Positions 1 to 9,714 are shown, numbered from the stretch's first letter. The stretch: 64,000 nucleotides of DNA from Hemileia vastatrix (GCA_030280995.1 JASXTE010000002.1:21472683-21536682), one strand, 5' to 3'. Numbers and translations are program-made. The notes: generated by a model not told the origin, from the sequence alone.

Positions 1-854
1 AATCATGTCTTACGCTCAACGGAGCTTGCGTTCTTATACCCAGGCATCTGTCACGCGCCACGTGACACTCGAGGCAAAAGCAGCTCATTAAATCAATAAT
101 ACAGAGGTCTAAATCCATACTCGAAGCGCAGAAAGAAATTCTCCATAGCAACTGCAACTTTCCTTTGTGTACTCACTATTCAACCACGCTAGTCTAAACT
201 CTAAATCTAAATTAGTCAATATCTCAATAGTGTGTCTCAGTCTTTTCTTCAATAAGCGACGCACAGAGCAATAGTCAATGTAGTGGTGCACTAAAAAGGT
301 TTATTAAATGTCTGTGAATTATTAAGGGGTAGTGAGCATGGACAGAATGGTTAGTGGAGGATTAAGGGGTTAACGGAGGTTAGTGAGGAGGGTCCAGGTG
401 TAGCGGATGTATTTTTAATGGTCTGTGGTGTGCAGAATAGTGGATGGGTATGAGGTCAATGCGAGGAGGAGTAAAGGATATAAAAAGGGTTGGGTTTTTG
501 GTTTGATATTCTTTAGAATTAAATTATAAAACGTATTTATAGTTAATAGTGGTAAAAGCTTTTAAGTTATATCATTATTATTGTATCTTTCTTTATTTTC
601 TCAATAATCATTTCTAAATCCTAAATCTTTGATTGTTGAGTTTCCAACCCTTGGTGAGATCTTATGAATTTTAATATTACCTTTAAATTATATTAGAATC
701 CTTCTCGAACATAACTCAAAGCAGTAGTTCTTCCTTCGAGTCATCTTTGAATCACTTCCTCAAATCATTCCTCTGTGCTTCGAAGAAGTCTCTAAACTCC
801 TCATCTCACTTACAGGAACATCCTCAACCTTGTGCGTAGGTTTTCCGGTGACAT
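1..854. other. Unassigned AT-rich sequence
   Basis: No gene is recognised here. The open frames are short and resemble no family I know, including a 60-codon minus-strand frame at 109-291. A G-rich patch at 320-500 and a pyrimidine-rich patch at 700-860 stand out in composition only. The right part may be the degraded internal or LTR-flanking sequence of the LTR that follows. Confidence 0.5.
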
Positions 855-1578
855 GAACTCTCAAAGAATAGTACGTATTTCTTAATCAAAATGATTGTTT
901 TACTCAAATAAAAGAGGTAGTTTTAAAATATTAATATAGATTATAGATTATAATTACGCTGTTGTAAATACTAAGGTTATAAAATATAGAAATAAGTGTT
1001 GTATTGTAATTGTAATAATAAAGTAAGTGATGAAGGAATGTCTTGAAAAGAACAAAGTAAGAGGCCTTTTATAGGCAAAAGATGAGGGAATAAAATATAC
1101 GGAGTTTACACCATCTACTTTAAGAGTGTGAGAAAAGGATATCAAAGAAAAGGAGTACATATATGACATAAGAAATAAATAAACTGGTACGTCAACAAGG
1201 GCATCAAATTTATTAGCAATAAAGTTTGAGTTCCTTGGACTGTCACAATTAATTACACAATAATTAATTAATTATATTACTTTCACGGGATTCCAGATCT
1301 CTCACTGAGGCAATATAATTGCTTTAAAGTTTTTTTATTATAATTTTATTATTAAATTTTATTCCCATTGACTTATACTATTGAGCACGGTGTCAGGGAG
1401 TAAAATTGTAGGGGACATTTTATTTACATTAATTATTTATACTACTTATTGTACTTAACTAGTTAATTGTAAGTAATACTTAAGTAGATAATTCATTATT
1501 AGTAAGAAGAAGGGGCGTGGCTTCAACTCAGTAAAATAATTAATTATTTTACTGGTTAAGTCTATTGCCTGGCTGACA
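855..1578 (-). repeat. Degraded LTR, copy A of a three-copy family
   Basis: On the minus strand it begins TGTCAGCCAGGC at 1578 and shares several blocks with the copies at 10516-11314 and 55423-56230. These are the palindromic ATTAATTA block with GAAGCCACGCC, the GTGCTCA block, and a TATA-like GCCTATAAAAGGCCTC at about 1060-1075. The 3' end of the LTR is not clear and no target duplication was found, so the left boundary is approximate. Confidence 0.55.
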
Positions 1579-1650
1579 CCATAAGTGTTTTTGATAATGG
1601 GTGTGTTTTTCCTTATTTGCTAATAGTATCACATTTGCACACCATATGTA

Positions 1651-2244
1651 CAGCTACATCGAAAAAGGTTGGTGCAGAAATCAAAAATTCACCCCAACTT
1701 ACCCAGCATTTTTTTAGTTTTTTTCGTCCCAACTGCCTGTCATTTGTCGGTCTCCAGCTTGTCGCAAGTGTCACTAGATGAGGATCCAGTTAACACTTGG
1801 TTTGCTTGAGTATATTCTATTACTTGATTGATCAGCCCCTGAGCTGGGTCGGTGGGGTAGGGGGGGGCTCTCAGGAAATTGCCCCACCCATTTTGCACTT
1901 TCTCATCCATATTTACATCCATTTTGTCTTCCCCCCTCCCTCCTCAAAAGTAAGTCTTCTCCCGGTTTTAGTTTTTATATTTCATTAATTTTTTCTTTTC
2001 TTTTTTCTTTATTTATTTTCTCTTCTCTTTATTTTATTTATGGTTTTTTTTTCTCAATTGCTATATTAAAGTAATGTAAGTCGTTTTTATTTCTCTTTTT
2101 ATTTTATTTTTTTATTTTGATTCATTTTTTATTTTTTTCTCCTCAGATGCCTAATCTCAATCTGATTCTCAATCCGCCCCTTTCTCCACCACCTTTCTAC
2201 AATGACAACAACAGATATGATGAAGTCATTATTAGTCAGATCCC
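1651..2244 (+). repeat. Left terminal inverted repeat of Tc1-like copy 1
   Basis: This matches the reverse complement of 5205-5801 almost base for base until the two diverge after GATCCC. It contains a pyrimidine-rich leader, a GTAAGT donor at 1950 and a CTCCTCAG acceptor at 2146 just before an ATG. Confidence 0.9.
1950..2146 (+). other. Intron-like leader segment inside the TIR
   Basis: GTAAGT at 1950 and TTTCTCCTCAG ending at 2146 frame a T-rich segment that ends at an ATG. A second, shorter version (GTAAGT at 2313, CCTCCTCAG ending at 2418) follows because the leader is tandemly repeated on this side. The mirror copy sits in the right TIR. Use as a 5' UTR intron is inferred from the splice motifs only. 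Confidence 0.5.
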
Positions 2245-2460
2245 CCCCACCAATTTTTCACTTTCTTGCCCCTATTTACATCCATTTTGTCTTCCCCCCT
2301 CTCTCCTCAAAAGTAAGTCTTCTCCCAGTTTTCTTTTTTCTTTTCTTTTCTCTTTATTTTGTTTATGGTTTTTTGACTCAATTGTTTTTTATTTTTTTTA
2401 TTTTTTTTTCCTCCTCAGATGCCTAATCTTGATCAGATTCTCTATCTGCCCCTTTCTCAA
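2245..2460 (+). repeat. Second, diverged copy of the leader next to the left TIR
   Basis: The sequence from the CCACC block through the GTAAGT-containing leader to ATGCCTAATC repeats the order seen at 1880-2200, with differences and a shorter intron-like segment. The right TIR lacks this extra copy. It lies between the TIR and the transposase start. Confidence 0.7.
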
Positions 2461-2763
2461 GGATGGTGAAATTATTGAGAATTTTACTAGAAATGTTTTT
2501 ACTAGCTCTCTTACTCAGAATTTGTTTTGAGCAAGTGGTTTATTTTAAATATAAATTGTGTGATTCCCCAAATACATATTTTTCATGTCAAAGGTTAAAA
2601 TATCACAAAATTATTTGTGATCTGAATTTTGGTTTTGACAGTTCATTTTTTTTCTTTGCACATTAATATTACTTTTATTTACTGTTTGAAACCTTCTCAT
2701 TATTCTCGTCTTCTCCTCTTGACTCTTAACATCCTCTTTACTTCTCTTCTCTGTTGTTTCGAA

Positions 2764-3879
2764 ATGGTTTATTTGAAATATGACCCTCATTTTAAAGTAG
2801 ATGTGGTAATGAGTGCATTATATGGTAATTCCTTGGATGATATAAATGAAAAATATGGCTCACAAATTCATAGGAATTCTTTATTTCGCTGGATGGCTTT
2901 ATATCAAGAGACAAAGTCTGTAATTACAAATCCTGATACCTATATGAGACAAGGACACCCCTTTACTTTGGATGAGGAACAACGTGAATGTATTCTGGAG
3001 GTGATAAATAAGAATCCTACAGTGTACCAAATGGAACTGCAAAACGCTTTGTTCGAAAATTACAATATTAGAGTGTCACAGTCCACAATTCACCAAGAGT
3101 TAATATTACGCTTGAAAATGTCTAAAAAAACATGTAGAAAAGTCCACCCCAATCAAAATAAACATTCCCGAATCAGATATATCACTTTGGTGGCTGATTT
3201 TGACCCAAAATTTTTGGTCTTTACTGGTGAGAAAATTTTTAAGTATATTTTTTGGTAGATTTAAAGTGTTTTTTTCCATTCAAGATGAGTGTGGAGTCTG
3301 CTCAGAAGGTGTTGCTCGCACAACAGCATGGGCACCTGTAGGTCAACGTACTCCACGAATCCCGCAGGCGCGAGCTACACACCGCTTCAATATTATACCA
3401 GCTGTTTCATTGTCTGGTTTAGTGGCAACAGCTATCCTAGAGCCAATGGTTTGTCGCACTCATTTTGAGTATTATTTGCAAAACATTTTGGTAAGTTGTT
3501 AAAAAATAATATTAATATTTGGTAATATACTAAAAATTAGCTTTTATTTCATTCACACAAGCTTCCAATGATGAACCCTTATCCTGGGCCTAACAGTGTC
3601 TTGATAATGGATAATGCTGCATTCCACCATGGTGGATGTATTGCAGAAATTGTTGAAGAAAGGGGATGTAAGCTGGTGTATCTACCTGCTTACTCTCCTG
3701 ACTTTAATCCTATTGAAAAGGGATTTAGTGTTTTAAAAAGTGCTTTACGCCGTGATGGAAAATTGACTGGTGGAAAAGAGGACATGGCAATTATTGATCA
3801 ATTTGTTCATTTGGTATTCACACCTTCATTGATGAAGAAGCTGTTTAGGGCTAGTGGCTACATAAATCAGACATACTAG
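2764..3879 (+). CDS. Tc1-like DD34E transposase, three exons
   Basis: This should cut and rejoin the element ends at TA sites. Predicted exons are 2764-3226, 3285-3490 and 3562-3879, giving 328 residues; the introns (58 and 71 bp) have GT-AG ends. The N-terminus has a helix-turn-helix-like region (about residues 1-70), then a linker ending KKTCRKVHPNQ. The catalytic triad is readable: Asp in FTDECG, created across the first splice junction; Asp in IMDNAAFHHGG; and Glu in SPDFNPIEK, 34 residues after the second Asp. Exon 2 has exactly the length of its homologue at 59369-59574. I chose ATG 2764 because the homologue starts at the equivalent place (MCIKYDP against MVYLKYDP). No internal stop is seen. 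Confidence 0.88.
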
Positions 3880-3990
3880 TAAATTATATTTCACTCGTGT
3901 TTATGGAAATATAGATATTTGATTTTATAACATCTTTAAATGCTATTCAGTAGAAGTTACACATTATAAACCCTTTAAGTCCCCCCTCCA

Positions 3991-5108
3991 TTAAGATGTC
4001 TTATTCCGCTTCCTTTGCAAATATAAAGGATATGTTTTGACTGCCCTGACACATGCCAAAGCATATGCTTCAGGAATACCTACCTGCATAAGACGTTCTG
4101 AAGTGAAGTCTTGTAATAAAGACCAGTGAGTAATTCGAAGTTCAGACAACCCTTCCTGCAAATCAGAATCTGATACTTTGACTCGTGCATGACATAGAAA
4201 CTCCTCCAAGGTTGATTCATCTTCAAAGGCATCATATTCAGGTGAGGATCTGATTGAAGGTGGAAGAGTGGAGGCTGCTGCTTCAGAAGTATTGACTTGG
4301 GCATGAGATTTTATTGGATGCCACTGAAAAAGGGGTGTCTTTGGCGGCACAAGGTATGTCACCTCTTTAGGATTTGTAACCTGAAAAAGAAAAGGAAAAA
4401 GATTAATAGATTAAGCATTTTGAGAAGCAAAAAAAATAGACCGTTGCACGTGCCCAATTTTGTGCCATTGAAAAGGTTAGCTCAAAATACTCTTGAGGAT
4501 TCTCTGGATTGATGCAACAGTGGGCTTCTTGCTGATGCGTGATTTCTGGACGCGGATAGTGACAATCAAGCAGCAGACGGGCCTTCTCTATGTGGGCAGC
4601 TTGTCCATGCAAACACTCAGCTGGATTGGCTTCTACTTCCTCTTCAGATGAAGAGTTTTCAAGGTCCTGGTAGGCAGACTCTCTCTGCAGAAAAGCAAAA
4701 TAAGATATTAATAAAATAAAGAGAGAAAAAAATACTCACCTGCTGAGATGGTCGGGGGTCAATTTGCTCCATGTGTAAATAAATTTTGCAATCATGAATG
4801 TTCACTTCAGCCAATTCCAAAAATTGGACAAAAACATCATTTGAATCGAGCATCTTCTTTTGATTTGCCGAAAAATCTGAGACATGTGGTATAATAGCAT
4901 ACCACAAAACAGTACCTTTTTTAACTTCCTTCTCGACATAAATTCCCATTTTTTCCGGTTCACATTCAAATATTACTGTGACAGCCTGCTTCTTGAAGTC
5001 TTCTAGATTATGATTTGAAGGATCCCAAGAAAATCGTAGCTTATCTGGCTGAGACACAACCCTACTGACTTTGATAGATACCTCGTAATTTTTCTTCCTC
5101 TTCCGCAT
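3991..5108 (-). CDS. Second transposon gene, conserved protein of unknown function
   Basis: This spliced gene converges on the transposase. Exons read from the right are 5108-4740, 4684-4442 and 4380-3991, each keeping frame, for 333 residues from the ATG at 5108. An upstream exon starting at the ATG at 5302, inside the TIR, is likely. The first intron has a good GTGAGT donor; the second donor is weak. The middle exon holds a conserved block, CCINPENPQEYFELTF, kept at 60313-61082 in the other copy. The last exon contains an acidic stretch and a helical segment (DLQEGLSELRITHWSLL to the VGIPEAYALACVRA region) resembling a SAM-like bundle, a weak impression. I cannot name a family. It could assist transposition, bind DNA or counter silencing; none is shown. 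Confidence 0.72.
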
Positions 5109-5204
5109 GTTTTCCTTCTCTTTATTCTTCTTTTTTTATCATTTTTATTTTCTTTTTTGGGTAAAAAAAAGACAAACTCAAGATTTATTGCAATTGAGGA
5201 TTGA

Positions 5205-5801
5205 GGGATCTGACTAATAATGACTTCATCATATCTGTTGTTGTCATTGTAGAAAGGTGGTGGAGAAAGGGGCGGATTGAGAATCAGATTGAGATTAGGC
5301 ATCTGAGGAGAAAAAAATAAAAAATGAATCAAAATAAAAAAATAAAATAAAAAGAGAAATAAAAACGACTTACATTACTTTAATATAGCAATTGAGAAAA
5401 AAAAACCATAAATAAAATAAAGAGAAGAGAAAATAAATAAAGAAAAAAGAAAAGAAAAAATTAATGAAATATAAAAACTAAAACCGGGAGAAGACTTACT
5501 TTTGAGGAGGGAGGGGGGAAGACAAAATGGATGTAAATATGGATGAGAAAGTGCAAAATGGGTGGGGCAATTTCCTGAGAGCCCCCCCCCCCTACCCCAC
5601 CGACCCAGCTCAGGGGCTGATCAATCAAGTAATAGAATATACTCGAGCAAACCAAGTGTCAACTAGATCCTCATCTAGTGACACTTGCGACAAGCTGGAG
5701 ACAGACAAATGACAAGCAGTTGGGACGAAAAAAACTAAAATAATGCTGGGTAAGTTGGGGTGAATTTTTGATTTCTGCACCAACCTTTTTCGATGTAGCT
5801 G
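5205..5801 (-). repeat. Right terminal inverted repeat of Tc1-like copy 1
   Basis: This is the reverse complement of 1651-2244. Read on the minus strand it gives the same leader, the GTAAGT donor and the CTCCTCAG acceptor before an ATG at 5302. From there an open frame runs towards the minus-strand gene, so the TIR probably supplies its promoter, leader and perhaps first coding exon. Confidence 0.88.
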
Positions 5802-6132
5802 TATTAATGGGTGTGCATTATGTATAAATCTAATGGATATTGTTACATACTATAAAAGTTTGAAATGTTGTGAGTATGAACTTGACATTTGAATTGAAAA
5901 AAAAAAACAAAAATGGCATCACCAGTGTGCACCTAGCACTTTCTGTTTAGTTTGTCAGTGTGTCTTTATAATGTCCCAAAAACTGCTGAACATTTTTTTG
6001 TTTTTACTTTATATTATGAATCTTAAGGTGTCTATTGGCCATGGAAAAAAATTTGAATAAATTTGAATCAGTTTTATGACAGCAGTATAAAAAATGAGGG
6101 TGACGAGGACATTTTGCCTGGCAATGTACATA

Positions 6133-6294
6133 CAGCTAATCCTGGAAGGCTTGCGGTGGTCTTGTATCCCTTCCCCCCCCCCCAAAAAAAAAAAAAAAAA
6201 AGAAAAGAAATAAAATTATGATTTTAGGTAAGCTGACCTAATCTTGTGGCGGGAATGAAAGGCAAGTCAACCGCAAGCTTTCCAGGATTAGCTG
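6133..6294. mobile_element. MITE with TA duplication, CAGCTAATCC family
   Basis: It is 162 bp, flanked by TA at 6131-6132 and 6295-6296. Ends CAGCTAATCCTGGAAGGCTT and the reverse complement of AAGCTTTCCAGGATTAGCTG match with one or two changes, followed by the shared GCGGTTG core. It is a Tc1/mariner-type non-autonomous element. A C-run then A-run at 6173-6200 is a likely length-variable site. A relative lies at 62875-63192. Confidence 0.8.
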
Positions 6295-6306
6295 TAGATC
6301 AACTGG

Positions 6307-6419
6307 CACTGTGCGAAAAACGGCGTTATTCTTTGAAGTCCGACACCCGGTTTATTTTAAATTTGCAAATTGAATGGGGTGTCATACTTCAAAAAAACTA
6401 CACCGTTTTGCACACAGTG
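6307..6419. mobile_element. Small palindromic element inside a broken MITE
   Basis: CACTGTGCGAAAAACGG at 6307 is matched by the reverse complement of CCGTTTTGCACACAGTG ending at 6419, and the repeat continues inward through GAAGT..GACACCC. The right half of a CAGCTGATC-type MITE follows it (6420-6487, ending at TA); its left half is not present. No target duplication is evident. Confidence 0.55.
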
Positions 6420-6768
6420 ACGTAAAATCTCATGGTTTTGGCGGGGGATGGGATGCAAGACAACCGCAAGCTTTCTAAGATCAGCTGTACATACAGCTAA
6501 ATACACAATATTTCCCTTATTTCTCAGTTTCTCTCACAAACTTTATGTACAGTCAAACCCGTAAACATTGAGACAAAATTGAAAATTTTCGAAAATTTAT
6601 TGATTGATAGCCCAAAAGTTGAGCCGCAGTATTTTTATTTTTTTTTGACATCTTCAATTCATGTTGTGGCAATCCTTCAATTTACACTTAGCAGTTCCCA
6701 ATCCTTCATGCCCCACGCTGGGTAAGATTGTATGAAATAAAAAAGTTTTGGCAATCGGGCTGATGATA

Positions 6769-6956
6769 CAGCTAAGTCATAAAAGCTTGCGGAATTTTTG
6801 ACGAAAAATTGAAAGTTGTTCTCACCAAAAAATGATTTGCCCATTCATAAGTGTCAGAGATCGGGGGTACTTCCTTTTGAATAAGCAAATCATTTTTTCG
6901 TGGGCGAAACTTTTATTTTTTCGCCGAAAATTCTGCAAGATTTTGTGACTTGGCTG
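6769..6956. mobile_element. MITE with TA duplication, CAGCTAAGTC family
   Basis: It is 188 bp between TA at 6767-6768 and 6957-6958. Ends CAGCTAAGTCATAAAAGCTT and, reversed, CAGCCAAGTCACAAAATCTT. Its centre is also palindromic (AAATGATTTGC and GCAAATCATTTT flank a short spacer). A diverged copy of the same family is at 57824-58014. Confidence 0.78.
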
Positions 6957-6958
6957 TA

Positions 6959-7079
6959 CAGCTATTTGGTAAAAGCTTTCTGTCTCTTTGCCTTCCACTC
7001 CCCGCCAAAAACATGAGTTTAAGCCGCTTTTGGCGGGGGATGAGGGGCGAAAAAAGAGCAAGCTTTTCCCAAATAGCTG
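6959..7079. mobile_element. MITE with TA duplication, CAGCTATTTGG family
   Basis: It is 121 bp. Ends CAGCTATTTGGTAAAAGCTT and, reversed, CAGCTATTTGGGAAAAGCTT; TA follows at 7080-7081. It shares the single TA at 6957-6958 with the preceding MITE, so one inserted at the very edge of the other. Confidence 0.78.
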
Positions 7080-7468
7080 TATGTATCTCTGTTGTTTCGC
7101 CCCTCTGCTGTCACAAAATGAATTGAAGATGTCAAAAAAATATTACAGCTTAACTTCTTGGCTGTCAATACATTTTCAAAAAATTTCATTTTTGTCTCAA
7201 TGTCTATATTCTTTCCAATTTCACACATCCTACTTATTCTTTTATCCGTCGAGCCCTTGTCCCTGATTCTCTACCAGCAATGTGAATTTACGGTAATAAA
7301 AACCACCGAAATTAGCTGGTTTCATCCGCTGTAAATATTCTCTTACGCTCATAGTAATAATATTTTATTGCTAAGCAAAAATTTATATCGATCCAGAAAG
7401 CACAACGCTCAATCCAAATATTAAATTACACTCATTTTCTTCATCTTTGAGAAACTTTTTGAGACGAT

Positions 7469-8529
7469 ATGTTAACCTTTAGAATCTTTGCTATTTTATT
7501 TGTTCTATTTAGTAATGTATTTTTTTGATTACAAAATGGAGCCTACCGCTAATAGAATTTCTCCTTGCCAGATTGGAAATCCCGTATTGCAGTGTAGGCT
7601 TACCAGATATTTTCTTAGCTAATAAATTCCTAACACCTATTTATGTGTCTTGTAGTGCTGACGGGGAAGTAACGATCGCGACAGAATACCTTCGAGTAGC
7701 CAGAGACATTGAGACTAAAATCCAATCATGCCAGCAGCTAGTCAATAGTGGAAGTGCCGTGCAGAGCGAGATCGTCCCTGAATTTACCGAACTCATCACC
7801 TTGATTAAAGTATCAATCAAGCATAAGTGTAGGCATTGTGGACATCGAATCGCTGCAGCGTGCCAAAAGGCAAGTTTCTTTTTTGGGAAGTCATACTATC
7901 ACTAACTAGATCCCATGTTTTTAGTACAAAGTTGATATGAAAGTACGCGAAGTATTCAACCAATTTCATGCCCTTGTAGTACATATTAATCGCCGACGAG
8001 AAAACCTTCAAGCTTGCATAGGTTTGTATTCCAGAACTTCATTTTAAGTGGGTGGATGAAATATTGACAATTTTCCGATCTGTGTCTTTTTTGGGTCCTT
8101 TTTGTAATTCGCGTAGATGCCGTTACAGTTAGACGAATGAAGTCTTGCTACTCTCATTTTTTGAAACATTGCCGACTTGTGCTGAACACCCAAATTGTGC
8201 AATATGTTCCGAGCGTGTTTATCTCCGCTATGAACAGTTGTGGAGTGTCTGTGAATGAATTGGTAGTTGAAGTTGATTCTATTAACATCAACGTGGTCAT
8301 CAGTGGATTAGGAATTGATCTCAGTCTAGGAATGGGTGTAGGTGGCGGAATGGCAGGTGCCGAAATAGTAGGTGGCGAAATGATGAATGGCGGATCGGTA
8401 GGTGCCGAAATAGTAGGTGGCGAAATGATGGATGGCGGATTGGTAGCTGGAGATGGAATTGGTGATGGAATTGGTGTTAGTGGCCAATGGATTGATGATG
8501 GCAATATGGTTGTTGGCATGGGTCGTTAG
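7469..8529 (+). CDS. Predicted secreted cysteine-containing protein with Gly-rich tail, four exons
   Basis: The exon model is 7469-7511, 7598-7869, 7925-8021 and 8117-8529; all junctions keep frame and give 274 residues. Exon 1 encodes a short hydrophobic start, MLTFRIFAILFVLFS, typical of a signal peptide. Intron 2 is a GC-AG intron: donor AAG|GCAAGT, a CACTAAC branch-like site at 7900 and a TTTTTAG acceptor. The mature part has nine cysteines, including a KCRHCGH cluster. Exon 4 ends in a hydrophobic then Gly/Met/Glu-rich tail with two 15-residue repeats. The layout recalls secreted proteins of rust fungi, but I cannot name a family. It is the only region here with host-gene character. Exon 1 and the tail are the least certain parts. 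Confidence 0.68.
8356..8445 (+). repeat. Two tandem 45-bp units in the coding tail
   Basis: GGTGCCGAAATAGTAGGTGG begins at 8356 and again at 8401. Each unit encodes GAEIVGGEMM followed by NGGSV or DGGLV. Unit number could vary between isolates without breaking the frame. Confidence 0.9.
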
Positions 8530-8641
8530 CAAAGTTTTATTTTAGAGTCTAATATGTCAATCATACAATCCTTAATGTTCTCCAGTTGCCTCAGCCACAA
8601 GATTCAACCACCATTAATAACTGGTTTCTTGTAATGATTTT

Positions 8642-8937
8642 ATTATTATTATTATCTTACAATCTCACCCAGCAAGGGGCATGAAGGAAAACAGCAACAC
8701 AATATAAACCAGTAAATACAAGATGAGAGGGAAACTGAGGAAAGAGACAAATGGCAATTAATAGGGGACAAATGGATACCAACAACTAGATGGGTAAAGG
8801 CGGGTTATTTGGGAATCTATGAGTTTCTACTAAGAATTTGGCCGCAGCAGCCAGAGAATTGTCTCGTCCCTCGGCAACTGGTCGCATTCTGGTCCTTCAT
8901 GGGTCATTCACTCACTTTTAAAGATCACTCACTTATC
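8642..8937 (-). mobile_element. Truncated LINE 3' end (minus strand)
   Basis: The segment from the (ATT)n tail through ACAATCTCACCCAGCAAGG is a diverged copy of the 3' end of the LINE at 8999-9714. ATGATTTT occurs at both edges (8634-8641 and 8938-8945) and may be the target duplication. Only untranslated and extreme C-terminal sequence remains. Confidence 0.55.
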
Positions 8938-8998
8938 ATGATTTTGAAAACCTGTCAAAAAATAAGAAAGAGGGAGGCCATTGATCTTCGTCTGGTTT

Positions 8999-9714
8999 TT
9001 TTTTTTTTTTTTATTTCATACAATCTCGCTCAACAAGGAGCATGAAGGGAGGTCAACCTTATACAAGTACTAAATACATGGTCATTGAGCTAATTGGAAG
9101 AGGAGACAAGCAGGCAATATGAAAGGAGCAAATAAAGAGGATTAATGGGTAAGGGATAGTGGGAGATTATTTGGAAATCTTTTAGTATCTACCAGAAACT
9201 GAGCAACTTGTTTAATAGCTGGAGAGGGAGAGAGCAGGGCCGAAGTTTTGAGGGGAACTTTGAACTTCTTAGCCACGTCAAAGAGGATTTTACGCGCATC
9301 TAGGTGGGCAGGGCAGAAGAGTAGTACATGTTCAGGTGTTTCCTTAGAATTGAGATTGCAAAGAGAGCAGAGAGGTGATTCAGACGCCTTAAACCTGAAT
9401 AAGTAATGTTTAAGTGGGGAATGGCCTGATCTGCATTGCGCAAATGCTGTGGCTAATGGGCGAGGAAGTTCAGATAGCACTTTGAACATCAGAGGAGGAT
9501 TAAACCTTCCTCTCACTTTTATGAGTGTGTCTGGAGAGGGGGAAGAGAGAAGCATGTATTTGACTTTGGTTTTTAAATATGTTTTTAGGGCAGAGGAGGA
9601 AGGTGAAGGGGAGAGAAAAGTTAGGAAGGACTCAACTGGGGATGCCATTGGGTGAGACGAGTTGGCTAGTGCATCTGCAACTTCGTTGCCCAGGATACCC
9701 CGGTGTCCTGGGCA
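8999..9714 (-). mobile_element. 5'-truncated LINE insertion with poly(A) and target duplication
   Basis: Read on the minus strand it ends in a poly(A) of about 15 bases, seen as T's from 8999. The 13-bp direct repeat CTTCGTCTGGTTT flanks it at 8986-8998 and 9715-9727, as expected for target-primed reverse transcription. The 5' end lies inside the RNase H domain. Confidence 0.85.
9142..9714 (-). pseudogene. C-terminal fragment of a non-LTR retrotransposon ORF2
   Basis: Translation starts at the truncation point with CPGHRGILGNEVADALA, the end of a ribonuclease H domain, and runs without a stop to 9142. Further on is CSLCNLNSKETPEHVLLFC, a CX2CX9HX4C zinc-knuckle-like motif usual in the C-terminus of such ORFs. 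The reverse transcriptase and endonuclease are absent, so it cannot move by itself. The open frame suggests a young insertion. Confidence 0.85.

Larger units (their letters stand above)
1651..5801 (+). mobile_element. Two-gene Tc1-like transposon, copy 1 (apparently intact)
   Basis: The element is 4151 bp and flanked by TA at 1649-1650 and 5802-5803, the target duplication of Tc1/mariner transposons. Both ends start CAGCTACATCG and continue as near-identical inverted repeats of about 595 bp, which is long for this superfamily. Inside are a plus-strand three-exon transposase (2764-3879) and a convergent minus-strand spliced gene (3991-5108 or beginning at 5302). The same plan is seen at 58149-62708. 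The transposase frame is open after splicing and the TIRs are almost identical, so a recent and possibly active copy is likely. Activity is inference. Confidence 0.88.
6550..7210. repeat. Degraded long inverted repeat holding two younger MITEs
   Basis: The left arm (6550-6671, starting CAGTCAAACCCG after TA) and right arm (about 7104-7210) are inverted copies, sharing ACATTGAGACAAAA and TTTTTTTGACATCTTCAATTCA. The outer tip on the right is lost. The MITEs at 6769-6956 and 6959-7079 sit between the arms. It is probably an old Tc1/mariner-type non-autonomous element. Confidence 0.5.

Noticed and set aside
7019..7228. Minus-strand 69-codon frame as a gene
   Set aside because: It spans a MITE border and the arm of an older inverted repeat, with no recognisable protein features.
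8154..8532. Long minus-strand proline-rich frames
   Set aside because: They are the antisense of the Gly-rich tail exon of the secreted-protein gene; the plus-strand model has a signal exon and frame-keeping splice sites.
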